The notes beneath the pieces were generated by a model. It had not been told where the DNA came from and did no database searches. It saw only the letters and a program-made list of their open reading frames with translations. DNA of 64,000 bases from the NCBI RefSeq assembly GCF_027744825.2, contig NC_071340.1, forward strand, positions 9,439,501 through 9,503,500, given 5' to 3'. The translations under genes were made by a program, and so were the position numbers. Below, one piece after another: positions 25,769 to 36,070 of this stretch. The stretch comes from Synchiropus splendidus (taxonomy: Eukaryota > Chordata > Actinopteri > Syngnathiformes > Callionymidae). How positions within the stretch are numbered: the stretch's first letter is position 1; every line of letters starts with the position of its first letter.

Positions 25769-28700
25769 CTGCCGCCAGAGAAAAGAAATTAGATTAGTGT
25801 CTGTATGGAGGGAGAGGAAGCTCCCATTGATCTGCTTCCTATGCCTCCCAGATCTGGAGAGCAGCAACACAGGTGAGGAGCCCTTCTCACCTGTGTTGCT
25901 GAGCACAATCACAACCTCTCTCGGCTTCATCCACCACTCTTGTTATGGAAGCACATCCATGCCAGTGTTGTAACTCAGCTGGAGTATTTTATCAGAGCTA
26001 GACTTTGTTTTTTGGTTTGGTGACGTCAGGCTCTCAGATATCAGAGCTTTTTCACGGTTGATGAGATGCTGTTGGCTTTCAGTCTGAAAAGAACCATGCT
26101 CTCAGTCCAAGTGTGATGTAAAAGATTGTTGCCAACCTTCACTCATGAGGACTGTACCGTCCTCTTAACTGAAGGGAAGAACGTTTTGGTGAGGTAATGC
26201 TCCTCCTTTCGCCTGCAATAAAGAAATAGTGACCCAAAGAACAAGGTGACATAAAGAAGCCGCTTGACTGGGGCTCAGAACATCTAACATCTAACATCTC
26301 CTCCTACCAGGTATTTCAGCAAGACCGTTGCATCCTCACTCCCATGGCGTAATATACTGATGTTGGGAAAGTGGACTTTTGCGTCCAATACTGACGCCAA
26401 TGGCAGCCGTCAGCATTACATGTTGACACATTGGGTTTTCATTTGAAGCGAATGTCCTGACCTCATGTCACATAAAACACCACACAGGTTGGGGTTAGGT
26501 AAGCCATGGCATGGCGCAGGGGTTGCAAATAGCAAGTGAGATCTGCTCTAAGTTATTTGTGTATTAACAACTATTTTAAGGAAAACCTACATCATTACCT
26601 GCGCCAAAGTGGTTATGTATACATTGCAGATAGTTTGCCTCCATGTCTGCCTGTGTTCAAAATAACTTGAAATGTAATGAACTGATGTGGGTGAAATCTC
26701 AGGACATATTTTCAGCATTTGTGCCAGATTTTTTTTTTTTTTTTGAAGGCTACTTTGTCAATGGGTGGACTGAAGCTGCTTGGCAGAGGTTTTCACTCTT
26801 CACGTTTTTAACCTGTTGGGAAACTCCTTCAGTGTCTTGGTGTCCATAGTCATCCACATGGAGATACATTTTGGGGCAGACTCCAATGTCCGGTCATCTC
26901 TGTGACTACTGCTCATTTTTATATTATATTGATAGAAGACAATAGGCTTTTCCTCGATCCTCAGAAACCTACCGACCTTTTCTGCACTTCTCTGTGAACA
27001 TTCTCAGAGCAATCTGTGGAGCTCTTTCTTGGCATGAGACCACGCTGCTGCTCACTGATGCTGACCATCACTCTGAGAATGGAATCAACGACTCTTTCTC
27101 ACACCTTCATGGTCTTCCTTGTCAACTTCATCTTTCTATAGTTGCTACACTTCTGAGAGTCTCCTTTGTTCTTATAGTCAGCACCGGGACACTCCACTTC
27201 CTCCACTCCTCAGGCATCCTCTCAGCCTTCAGATTACATTGAACAGTGTGTTCAAAAGTATTTACTGTGACATTACTTCCAGCCTTTGGCACGCTAGAGT
27301 AAAATTAATTATTTGACCCAGAGGTCGAAACATTTTTGATCTTTTTTTTTATCATAAGTCAGACACATTTACACTGTCATAACCCATGTACATCCAATTA
27401 CTTTCCGACATCTTTGCCTCGTAGCTCAAGCCCATTATCACGTCTGTGCATGTCCGTGCAGCTGAATATGTAGATGAGCTGTCTGGGAAGGATTCAGTGG
27501 CTGGAAGCTTTTATAACACTAAGATGTGGGCAGCAGCCCAAAGAGAGACAGACATATGGTCTGGCTGCCGGCCACCTCCACTAGCCATTTTGCGAGACCT
27601 TGAGGAATTTTTCAGGCTCTGTCGGAAGCTTTTTCATCACCAAGAGCCTGACTGTCCCAGATAGCAGAGACCATTTGTTAAAACCGTTGGTGGATTAATC
27701 CTCTGATAATAAGACTGTGTTGAGTTTTCTTTACCTCTTTGTATTCATTGTACCGTTGGTGTCACCTCAACATTATCAATCCACTATATAAGTCTTAATA
27801 TGGCTCAAAGAGTATGTGGAATAGATCCATCCGAATTCTGCCATCTTCACCTTTCACATAATCTAGAGGGTGCACTGTTTTATTTTATTTATTTATTTAT
27901 TCAAATTTGTTTTTAATGTTTCAATAATCGTTAATCTTAGCTCTGCTTGTCTTGTTCTGATTCTAAATATAATATAGCAATATAAATCAATAAAACTTGG
28001 TTAGAAAGCAGGCAAACTTTGAATTTTGATGTGATTCTGGTTGTGTTTTGTTGGCTTGACAAATGTTCTGAAGGGTTTTGCTAGGGTTTGGTTATTCAGC
28101 TGTCAGTAAATAAAAAGCTTGTTTGTTCAAGTTAAAATGTTTACATTCACCATATGTAGAAATAGTCATCAGTTTCCATGCAAATTTTAAGTGAAGTGAA
28201 TTTTGGTTCAACAGTCTTGTAGGAACCACTGATAATACTATCATATTTCCTTTTTTCATCCACCTGTAAAAGAAGTCAGAGAGTAGAAGGCATTGCTGTG
28301 GTATCTATCTAAATCATTTTTACAGCAACAGCGCCACATTCTGAGCACTGAAAAGTCTGACACTGTTTCATGAAACCCCATTGACCATCACTACTTTGCA
28401 CATATTCATAGACAGGAATGAACATTTCCGCATTCCATGTGTGTTGCTTTATACCTAGATCCAAATAAGAGCTTCATAATGTGGATCAAGTACAGTCCTG
28501 ATGCTGCGCGGAGGATCCAGATAGATCGCAGTGAAACCCATGTTGACAGACTCAAACAGCTACAATTAGAGGAATAGTGCCTGGTGGTCAGCAGATGGGC
28601 AACAAGATAGATGAGGTTCTCTACAATTCAGACCAACTGTTGTGACGTGACTGTTGCAAGGAGCTCCGATCTGCGCTGTAGAGAAGAAGAGCTCTTGCGC

Positions 28701-29708
28701 TGAGGCTTTCCTGCATGTTATAAGTGCAACCTGCAGATCCACTGCCTCTTGTAACTCCAGAATAACACATCTGACAAATCACTGTCGGCTCTTCTCATAT
28801 GTGTTGAAATACCTCCATCCTGCTGCTCATGGCCATGTTAAAGTTGACTCCAAATTTTTGTTGACTTCGTAGAATTTAGCCATCCGAAATATGATAATAT
28901 TATCCACTATAACTCCTCTGTATTTGATCAAAATTCATTGACTCCCTTCTGGTTTCCATGGAAAGTGGCTGCTGTCACTGAGGAAGTGCAGCAATTTTGG
29001 ACACATTTTTGTGACTTTGTCACAAATACATAATCGCTATGGCAAGAAATTCTGGATGCAGCCAGTGGAACTATTTAGTATTTAGTGCACTTTGTGGACA
29101 ATCTGTTTCTGATGACACATTAAGCCAAAACTTTTTGGTATTTATCTATTAAGTTCATTTGGGATTTGAAGAAAGTAAATCTTTTCCCATCTGGGGATGC
29201 TGTCTGTTGCTGGATAAATGCAGGTTACTTTAGTTTCCTCAGGGGAAAACTGCGTCTCATTCTCATTGTACTTGTGCGGCCGTGTTAGAGTTTAGACCAC
29301 ATAGCATGAGACTGAGACCAGAGCATCAAGAGTCCAAGTTCAAGACTTTAAGGACTCAGTACCAAATTGAGACCAAGACGAACATGGATGCAGATGCATC
29401 AGCATAAGTCTATTAGTCATTGAGTCACGCACATGTATTTCTTAGAGCAAAATAAGAACAAATGTATTGAGTTTGGTCTTGGACTCGACTCAAAGAGATG
29501 GTCTGGGACTACGCACTGGCCTCTGTCTAGGCTTAGGTGGGCTCAACTGTACTTGTACACCTGTACTTGTATGGGAACCTGACATCTTGTACCATGTCAT
29601 TTTAACCATTGCAAGGCTGCTTTTGAAGTTGAAAGTGAATGAAAGTCCAGCAGTTGAACATTTGTCAGCCAACAACAACTTTGCTGTCAGACACAGATTC
29701 ACACATAC
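25769..29708 (-). other. LRR gene intron 8
   Basis: A 3.9-kb intron with phase-0 splice sites at both ends. It includes a degraded inverted-repeat element at about 28320-28385 and AT-rich sequence. I found no extra exon, though a small one could be missed. Confidence 0.55.
28320..28385. mobile_element. Inverted-repeat element fragment (same family as 18445)
   Basis: The string CAACAGCGCCACATTCTGAGC followed by TGACACTGTTTCATGAAACCCC resembles one arm of the 18445-18624 element. The other arm is not evident. Confidence 0.4.
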
Positions 29709-29893
29709 CTGAGCCTGCAGGTTGTGCTCTTGTGCTGGCTGCTCCTCTACAACTTTTTCACTGCTCTTCTCCTCCTCTTCTTTCTCTTCATCCGGCAGTG
29801 GGTTGTTGTCACTTTCTGGACTCAGTTCTACATCTGACGGTGAGGGTTGGGGACAGCACGACAGTTTCTTGTGGAGCCGACACCTCTCCAGGA
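29709..29893 (-). CDS. LRR protein exon 8 (acidic linker)
   Basis: A 185-nt minus-strand exon with acceptor ctgtgccaag and donor gtatgtg. It encodes LERCRLHKKLSCC followed by a strongly acidic run with PDEEKEEEEKSSEKVVEEQ and ends HNLQAQ. It enters needing two bases and leaves in phase 0, consistent with both neighbours. The acidic linker joins the N-terminal half to the LRR array. Confidence 0.75.
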
Positions 29894-30206
29894 CTTGGCA
29901 CAGGAAGAGAAAATCTACTCAGAAGCAATAAAACTGTCTGTAGCAAAGCCAAAAGCACAAGTGATATTGATGGCCGCTGTTGATGTGAGAATTCAGTATG
30001 GAGTCGCTGGGAGATTTATGCGTCAACACGTGTCTGTGTGTGTCTTTGTGCATACATTCATCGCTGTATAATCCTCCAATTTTCTGGAAGATCCCGTTCC
30101 CTGCATCACCAATCCAACCTTTTCAGTTCGAGTGTATTATGTAAATCATCCGCAGCAGTCTGCAGGATTGCTGCTCTCGCCGCTCTGATGCTCCTGCTTC
30201 ACTCAC

Positions 30207-30383
30207 TGTTTGCCTTGAACCAGTTATGTTTATTCGGGCTCCGTTCCAACGCCTCGCTCATTTCCACACATTCTTTGTAGAAATCCTTCAGTCTTTCCCC
30301 GTCTCTGTTTTTCGGTTTTGATCCTTCGTTCCTCCCTTTCTCACTTCTGCACTTAGTCAGCTCTCCCTCGTCCTGCAAGGAGT
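30207..30383 (-). CDS. LRR protein exon 7 (charged linker)
   Basis: A 177-nt minus-strand exon with acceptor tttctttttaaag and donor gtgagtg. It encodes SLQDEGELTKCRSEKGRN, then GERLKDFYKECVEMSEALER and NWFKAN. The acceptor nearer to GACGAG would break the frame with exon 6, so the upstream AAG acceptor was chosen. The short amphipathic segment around KDFYKECVEMSEALE may be helical. Confidence 0.75.
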
Positions 30384-30592
30384 CTTTAAAAAGAAACATC
30401 TGTGTTATTTTGCTCCTCGGAAAACCACATGCTGAGACGGAAGGTCATTAAAAATTTCAGTTTTAAATATTACAAATCTACTGTCCGGTGTGATTATATT
30501 AAGTAAGGAAGTAGCTGGAGTGAAAAAATACTACTTGCAACAAGCTGTGTTTTTACATTATCTATTATTATTCATTATTATTTCACTGCAAT

Positions 30593-30596
<4 letters not shown>

Positions 30597-30648
<52 letters not shown>
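30597..30648. repeat. (AT)n microsatellite
   Basis: About 26 AT units in an LRR-gene intron between exons 6 and 7. Confidence 0.95.
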
Positions 30649-30651
<3 letters not shown>

Positions 30652-31037
30652 ACACTGATGCACAAGACAGATCGCAGCGAGGATGATAACAACAACAACA
30701 AACATGGAGGAATCCCTGAACAAAAGTAAACAAAAGCATCTGTTTGCTATTGTTCAGGGATGTTTTCCGCTACACAGAGGACAGGGTTTCCACTACTCTG
30801 AATACTTGAAACTCTTATAAAATTGAAATTCTTATACAAATATTTTCAAGACATTAAAAGAGCTTTAGTTATAATAAGGTGATATAAAAACTTGAATATA
30901 GCCACCATCGGGATTTATTGTGCTATTGTCAAACTGCTGCAAAATAAACAATATTTTGTTGTTAAAATGTATGCGTGGCTTCTTGTGGAAAATATTCATA
31001 TATCATTCAACTGCGATTAATAAAGATGATCCCACCC

Positions 31038-31039
<2 letters not shown>

Positions 31040-31084
<45 letters not shown>
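31040..31084. repeat. (AT)n microsatellite with one GT interruption
   Basis: About 22 units with a single ATGT interruption, 137 nt from the donor of exon 6. Confidence 0.95.
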
Positions 31085-31220
31085 CACGAGTTATTCATTC
31101 ATTTATTAGATGTTTTGATGCTATTGGAGTCAGTCTATAAAAGCATCTATTTGTTTACCACCATCTGACCTGAGAAATTCAAGCTTTTGCCCATTTGAAA
31201 TGTTTAAAACATCAACTCAC

Positions 31221-31595
31221 GGCGGCCTTTGTTTGTCCTGTTCAGCGGCTCCGTCGGTTCCGCTCCAACCACGTCATTTGTTTTCATCTCATTTCCGACA
31301 GATAACCCAGGGTCATCATTTTTCTCGGACCGCGATGACTTCTGTGAGACCTCTGATGATTTGCTGTCCCGTGTCATGTCTCCTGTCAGTCTTGTTGCTG
31401 TCTTGTCTTTGCTTTTTTTCTGACCCTTCCGGCACCTTTTCTTACAGGTCTCTTTAATCTCAGCGTCGGGGAGGTCGTCACTCTCTGTGGATACAGGATC
31501 TGCTTTCTTGGTTTGTTTTCTGGTCCTCCTCACATGCACTCTCTCCGGCTTGGCGGGGATAAACAGAGGAGAAGACGGACACGACTGGGTCCCGT
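31221..31595 (-). CDS. LRR protein exon 6 (basic, Lys/Ser-rich linker)
   Basis: A 375-nt minus-strand exon with acceptor cgcccacgcag and donor gtgagtt. It encodes DGTQSCPSSPLFIPAKPER followed by a Lys/Arg/Ser/Asp-rich low-complexity stretch (for example KETCKKRCRKGQKKSKDK). A KKRCRKGQKK-type basic cluster could act as a nuclear localisation signal, but that is inference. Both flanking phases match (2-base entry, phase 1 exit). Confidence 0.75.
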
Positions 31596-31752
31596 CTGCG
31601 TGGGCGATATCACAGCCAAATTAAAGGTGGGAAGAAGTCTTTCGGGGGTGAATTAGTTCTTCATTAAAATAATATGTGGAAATATTGAAAAGAAGAAAGC
31701 AAGCCGCTTTAAAAAAGAATAGTGAATGGAGACTGAAATCCAGCCTCAGTAC

Positions 31753-32031
31753 CTTTGCCAGGATTCGGCTGGAGAGGGATAATTACGCTCTCCTTAGTGC
31801 CGTGGTTCAGTTGCTGGCAGGAGCTGGATTTGTTACGAAGACTTGTGCATCTGAAAGGGATGAAACATGTCAGACACATATTTCTTCCGCAGGCCTCCAG
31901 CACCACCATCCTTCCAATGCCGTTCGATACACTTTTGTCTGAATCAGGAAAAGATTTCCAGAAAGCAGTTGGATTGCGAGCGATTTCCAATTTCCTGCCA
32001 ATATCACGCTCTTCGGGTGGTGAAATCAGAC
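31753..32031 (-). CDS. LRR protein exon 5 (conserved-looking segment with cysteine cluster)
   Basis: A 279-nt minus-strand exon, acceptor cctgttacag, donor gtactgag. It encodes LISPPEERDIGRKLEIARNP, then FWKSFPDSDK, a cysteine cluster CGRNMCLTCFIPFRC (spacing C-x4-C-x2-C-x5-C), and later SSSCQQLNHG. Unlike the linker exons it is of balanced composition and looks like a folded domain. The spacing suggests possible metal binding, which is inference. Exit in phase 1 joins exon 6 as Asp in PGKDGTQ. I cannot name a family. Confidence 0.78.
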
Positions 32032-32398
32032 CTGTAACAGGGAACGCCGCCAGACAGCCATGAAAGCCTGAAACAGCTCTTCCTGCCCTGCTGGAACCCT
32101 GGAGCGTAGCGGTATTCACAGCAGGAGCTGATTCTGGCAACCATTAAACTATTTACATACAAGGTAGCGCTGAAGGGGAAGCCTCTGTGTCGCTGAGAGA
32201 CAAACTGGAACTGCTCTGAAAGACACAGGAGAACATGAGATCACCCCAAAGAATAGATGTATTTGAAAGGAGCTTTCACCACCATGTTGGAGAAGAAGCG
32301 CTCAGCTGCCCAATACTAGGTGCACTTTTCTTTCTATTACACCAAGACAGACTTATATATCAGAAAACTAATTCGAAAGCATCTGAAATCAATACTAC

Positions 32399-32474
32399 TA
32401 TCAGGGCTTCCAAAGCGTCTATTATCGCTTGGGTGTGAACGTTCTTGACTGGTTTCTGCTGTGTCAGTGGTATC
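32399..32474 (-). CDS. LRR protein exon 4 (short Ser/Thr/Asp-rich exon)
   Basis: A 76-nt minus-strand candidate exon with acceptor cttccacag and donor gtagta. It encodes DTTDTAETSQERSHPSDNRR then FGSPD. It enters in phase 0 and leaves in phase 1, exactly what exons 3 and 5 require, and the split codon gives Ser. The donor is weaker than the others, so this exon is the least certain of the gene. Confidence 0.5.
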
Positions 32475-33317
32475 CTGTGGAAGTGGCACCTTGTCTGGTG
32501 CATTCCGTGAGCTCTCAAACATGTAAACATGAGTCATAATGTAATATACAGGACAACAACTCAGTGATAATATAGATCAGTCCAATGTAGTTTTAGCCAT
32601 CTGCCAAATCTTTCACCAAATTTTGTCATTAAAATTAAGACCTTTATGCTGAACCATATGATCTTGTAAGAAATAAAGGCGTATGTCTACAAATATTGGG
32701 ATATTTATGAGGAGCCAAGTTCCATTACAATTTCATATGATTTGTATGCTGTTGGTCAATAAAAAGGTTGAGAGCAACTTTACCATCCTGAAATATTAAA
32801 TTGTCATTTTTTAAACAAATCTGGGTAACATAAAGTGAAGGAAATTCAAAACAAAAGGATGTACTACATACATACATCTACATAATATAGAAATGTTTGC
32901 TAGTTGTACATGTCAAATCCCTCAAATGGCAATGGCCCACACATCTGAAAGAAGGAAAAGTTTGGATCCCACCGAGGCACCTGGCTAGATTTTCTGCTGC
33001 TGACAAATGTTTGGCTTTATTTTCTTTTAAGACTGAATCTGAGTCATACATTTGGATTGACTGTGCTGATACCTCCAGGAGTCACTAATCCCTTGAAGAC
33101 AATGATATTCTCTCCTCCATTGACTTGCTGGAGAACTTTGAGCTCGTCTGGAGTAGACAACTGTCCTGATCCACGCCGACCTTGCCCAAGGTAAGTCATT
33201 GTCACGGTGACGTTGGATTTCTTTGCTTCTCTTTGGGCTTTTAAGTGGCTCTAAGTTGGAAAAAGCTGCATGTTATTGAGGGAAATTGGAAATTTGTCAT
33301 GGCTTTTCTCACATTAC

Positions 33318-33503
33318 CTGTCTTTTCAGCGGAGCTCCGGTCCTTTGAGAGGCGACTGAAGAGAAGGAGCCTCTTCTTTTGTCATAGAGGTAAGGACAAG
33401 ACTGGCTCAGAGCTCCTGCCATGGAGCTGAGATTTGAAGGCTTTGTCTTGATAGCAGGAAGGTAAATGTCATCTTTACCCGGCTGAACATTTGAACCATG
33501 CAG
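33318..33503 (-). CDS. LRR protein exon 3
   Basis: A 186-nt minus-strand exon with acceptor tttcctcacaag and donor gtaatgtg, phase 0 at both ends. It encodes LHGSNVQPGKDDIYLPAIKT then SNLSSMAGALSQSCPYLYDK and ends TGAPLKRQ. No domain is recognised; it is Ser-rich and probably partly disordered. Confidence 0.7.
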
Positions 33504-33904
33504 CTTGTGAGGAAAGAACAGAGGCAAAATCATGATCAGCGCTAACCTGTGAGCAAATGTAGGATTACTCCTGTGAAAGCCAACATATTGGATTCTCCCA
33601 TTGTGGTCTTAATTTTGACTTTAGTCATCAGCGAATTTAACTTGAGAGTCTCTATACCAGAACATTTTACTCTCTGTTTTATATATAATATAATAATATA
33701 ATAATAATAATCGAATAATAGAAACCTATCTGTTTATGACAGATAATATGGTAAAATATTGGTGATATTTTTTGTTGTGTTTATAACAGATTTTGCTGAT
33801 GCTTTCTTCCACACATCTTCCAGGCAGTGGCTGGATGTTTAACTGAGAAGATGGAGGACCACCGGTCCTCTCTTCATCATCTGTGCAGGTGGCAGACGGC
33901 TGAC

Positions 33905-34018
33905 CTTGTAGATCTCCACTGTGTCAGGGCTCTCCAGCAGCAGGAGTTTGCTCTTTGCTCTGATCAGACTCGCGACTGAGTGAATCATTTTGGCGTCTCG
34001 ACCCATCTGCAGCAGAAT
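33905..34018 (-). CDS. LRR protein exon 2 (helical N-terminal segment)
   Basis: A 114-nt minus-strand exon with acceptor catttgaccag and donor gtcagc, phase 0 at both ends. It encodes ILLQMGRDAKMIHSVASLIR then AKSKLLLLESPDTVEIYK. The heptad-like spacing of hydrophobic residues suggests an alpha-helix. The family is not recognised. Confidence 0.75.
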
Positions 34019-34162
34019 CTGGTCAAATGAATTTCAGAGAGATTATGATCACATGTTAGCTGAGTAACATTTGAGTTAATGGTGAGGCAGGCAAGAGCTG
34101 CCACTCAGACGTTCCATTAGCAAATGTCACACGGGGCTGCGAGAGTGCAGATGATATCTTAC

Positions 34163-34272
34163 AGGTGTTTGTCGCTCGCCTCCGCTGACACCACCATACA
34201 TGTCCTGCAGGAGAGTCTTGCTGTTTCTCCTGATTCTCCTTATCGATTCCTTCTGGTACGACTCCATCACAG
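34163..34272 (-). CDS. LRR protein exon 1: start codon
   Basis: A 110-nt minus-strand exon with acceptor tttgttcttcag and donor gtaagat. The first ATG (minus strand, 34265-34267) opens MESYQKESIRRIRRNSKTLL, basic and amphipathic, and the exon ends ERQTP in phase 0. The five bases before the ATG would be 5'UTR spliced from a noncoding exon, perhaps the one ending at 34969. With this start the summed CDS of ten exons is 2340 nt, 779 residues plus stop, with no internal stop. Confidence 0.68.
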
Positions 34273-34358
34273 CTGAAGAACAAAGGCTTGCTCAAGCAAG
34301 GTCAAACATTTACTCTGTCTATTATCTATTAGAACTAGTGGCAGCATGGTCACTTGGT

Positions 34359-34463
34359 GGAGCTTCCTGAACCTTATGTTTAAAGCCCAATAGGTGACGC
34401 TCTCAATATTATGGAGCAGAGAGCGGCAACTTGAGATGTGAAAATGAGGCGTCATGAAGCGCC
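34359..34463. mobile_element. Inverted-repeat element copy (same family as 18445)
   Basis: It begins with GGAGCTTCCTGAAC and ends with GAAAATGAGGCGTCATGAAGCGCC. The ends are diverged inverted copies, and the internal TAGGTGACGCTCT motif matches the family core TAGGTGGCGCTCT. It lies just upstream of the LRR gene start exon. Confidence 0.5.
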
Positions 34464-34756
34464 ATCAATCTGTCAACAGTTATACCATGTTCATAATTAG
34501 TTTTGCTCCTCAAACATCTGTCTTGTTATTTTTTGTTTTAAATTATATAGCGAATATGAATCTTTTTTTGGTTTGCATCGTCTTGTTGCAACATGTTTTG
34601 CCTCAACAGTATGTGGACCACCTATAAAGGAAATGAACTTCGAAATGTATTTAGTTGTATCATAAAAACTACGGTTAAGTTGGAACACAAAAAACGTTTG
34701 GACTGTCTGAAATGGTTAAGAGAATTAAACAAAAGCATGGTGGAGAAAATTCAATG

Positions 34757-34815
34757 CTAGAGAGGAGAGTGCCATCCAGTGGGCTCTGACAATGAGGCAT
34801 TCTTAACACAGCTGC
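34757..34815. mobile_element. Inverted-repeat element fragment (same family as 18445)
   Basis: The string AGAGTGCCATCCAGTGGGCTC followed by TGACAATGAGGCATTCTTAA corresponds to the right half of the 18445 element (GGTTCCATCTAGTGGGCTC, TGAAAATGATGACACTG). Confidence 0.45.
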
Positions 34816-34968
34816 TCTCAAATTCAGAACAGGCTTTGACTCTTCATGATCGGAATTCATCGCCTTCACTCCCATCTATCCTCAACAACTATTTACTATT
34901 CATATTGTCGGTGCTACTTTGACCACGATGAGTGGCTCATCCAGGCTCTGATTATTTGACACACTCAC

Positions 34969-35040
34969 CGTTTTCGCCGAGACACTCGAAATTGCAGGAC
35001 TCAATATCTTTTGAAAATAAGGAGTCTCAAACCACATAGC
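34969..35040 (-). other. Possible noncoding first exon of the LRR gene
   Basis: A good minus-strand donor gtgagtgtg ends here at 34961-34968. The frame that would join exon 1 is open over a short stretch (IESCNFECLGEN) but holds no ATG before an upstream TGA, so this would be 5'UTR. The upstream limit is unknown and the exon is tentative. Confidence 0.3.
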
Positions 35041-35489
35041 GTGTCACGCCTCTCTGCTGCAGATCCGATAGACCACTGACACCCACGGTATTATTGTGCG
35101 CAGCAGGAATTACAATGTGAAAGAGCCTTGACACCGAAATATTCATGTGCAGGGCCTGACTGAGGAATGAGTCTCAATCATTCATCTGAAAACTGCGACC
35201 GGAACTTGATCACGGCGCTGCAGAGATGTCGTGTTAAAGTGGTGCTGATGGAGTTATGGCAGCTTCAGTCTGTAGTTCAGACAGCAAATGAAACATTGGC
35301 CACACATTCGTGTGTTATGTCAGATCAGCGCTTCTCCAGTCCAGTCCATTTTTTTCTCATTCCTTTTTCTGTTCTGAAGGTTTTCCAACCCGATGGTTTT
35401 GTTTATAAGAGCCTATCAAGATCATCTGCGTCAACACTGAAGTCATCAAGGGCCCCTTTTTAAAGTTTGGGGTGAAGACAGAATCAGGA

Positions 35490-35640
35490 TCCCACCAACT
35501 AGGAAAGTGCTTTGGAATAAAGTGTTTGACGGCCGAGGGGAAGAAGCTGTTCCTGTGACAGGAGGTTCTGGTCTGGATCGACCGTAGCCTCCTGCCAGAG
35601 AGACGACAGGCTGCAACTTTGCCTGACAGTGCATGGCTTA
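35490..35640. mobile_element. Teleost LINE-like fragment
   Basis: The strings GGGGAAGAAGCTGTTCCTGTG, AGGTTCTGGTCTGGATCGACC and GTAGCCTCCTGCCAGAGAG form a block that recurs widely in teleost genomes within a non-LTR repeat. The related block near 61940-62095 appears to be a different piece of the same family. Confidence 0.5.
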
Positions 35641-36008
35641 ACTCTGACTTATTTTATTCAGCATATTCATATCTCTTTTCAAGCTCTCCTTTTTTAGTCA
35701 GTTTTAAACAAATCCTTCCTGCTGGAGGACTCCATTCATGAGTGAAGAAGATGACACCAATGTTTGTTTTCCACTCGACAAGATGTGTCCAGCAGTGTTT
35801 CCTCGGCAGCCTGACAGTGAATTACTGTGTGTGTAACCTAATCTGTGTGTCTGTGGCCTTGTCATCTGCTGGCTCACTGACTCTGAGAAAACAGACATCA
35901 CAGAGCAAAGCCTGTTGTCCTGTAAACAAACTCTGACTTCTAGTGTTAGATATTTTGTTTATGCTCATCTAAGCACTGTTGCAGCCTGACAGATTTGATG
36001 CATTATAG

Positions 36009-36070
36009 CCGGTGTCAAACTCAAGGTCTGAGGCCCAAATCATGGCCACCAAGTCATTTTATGTGGACCA
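36009..36070. mobile_element. hAT-type remnant (one end)
   Basis: CCGGTGTCAAACTCAAGGTC followed by TGAGGCCCAAATCATGGCC resembles the terminal region of fish hAT-like elements (CAGGGGTGTCAAACTCAAGGCCC). A GTGGCCCC/GGCCAAGCC-rich patch near 37095-37125 might be the far end, but the termini do not pair clearly. Confidence 0.45.

Noticed and set aside
34163..34272. SGGERQ string in LRR exon 1 resembling the ABC transporter signature
   Set aside because: There is no Walker A or Walker B motif, and the sequence around it is short and basic. The match is chance.
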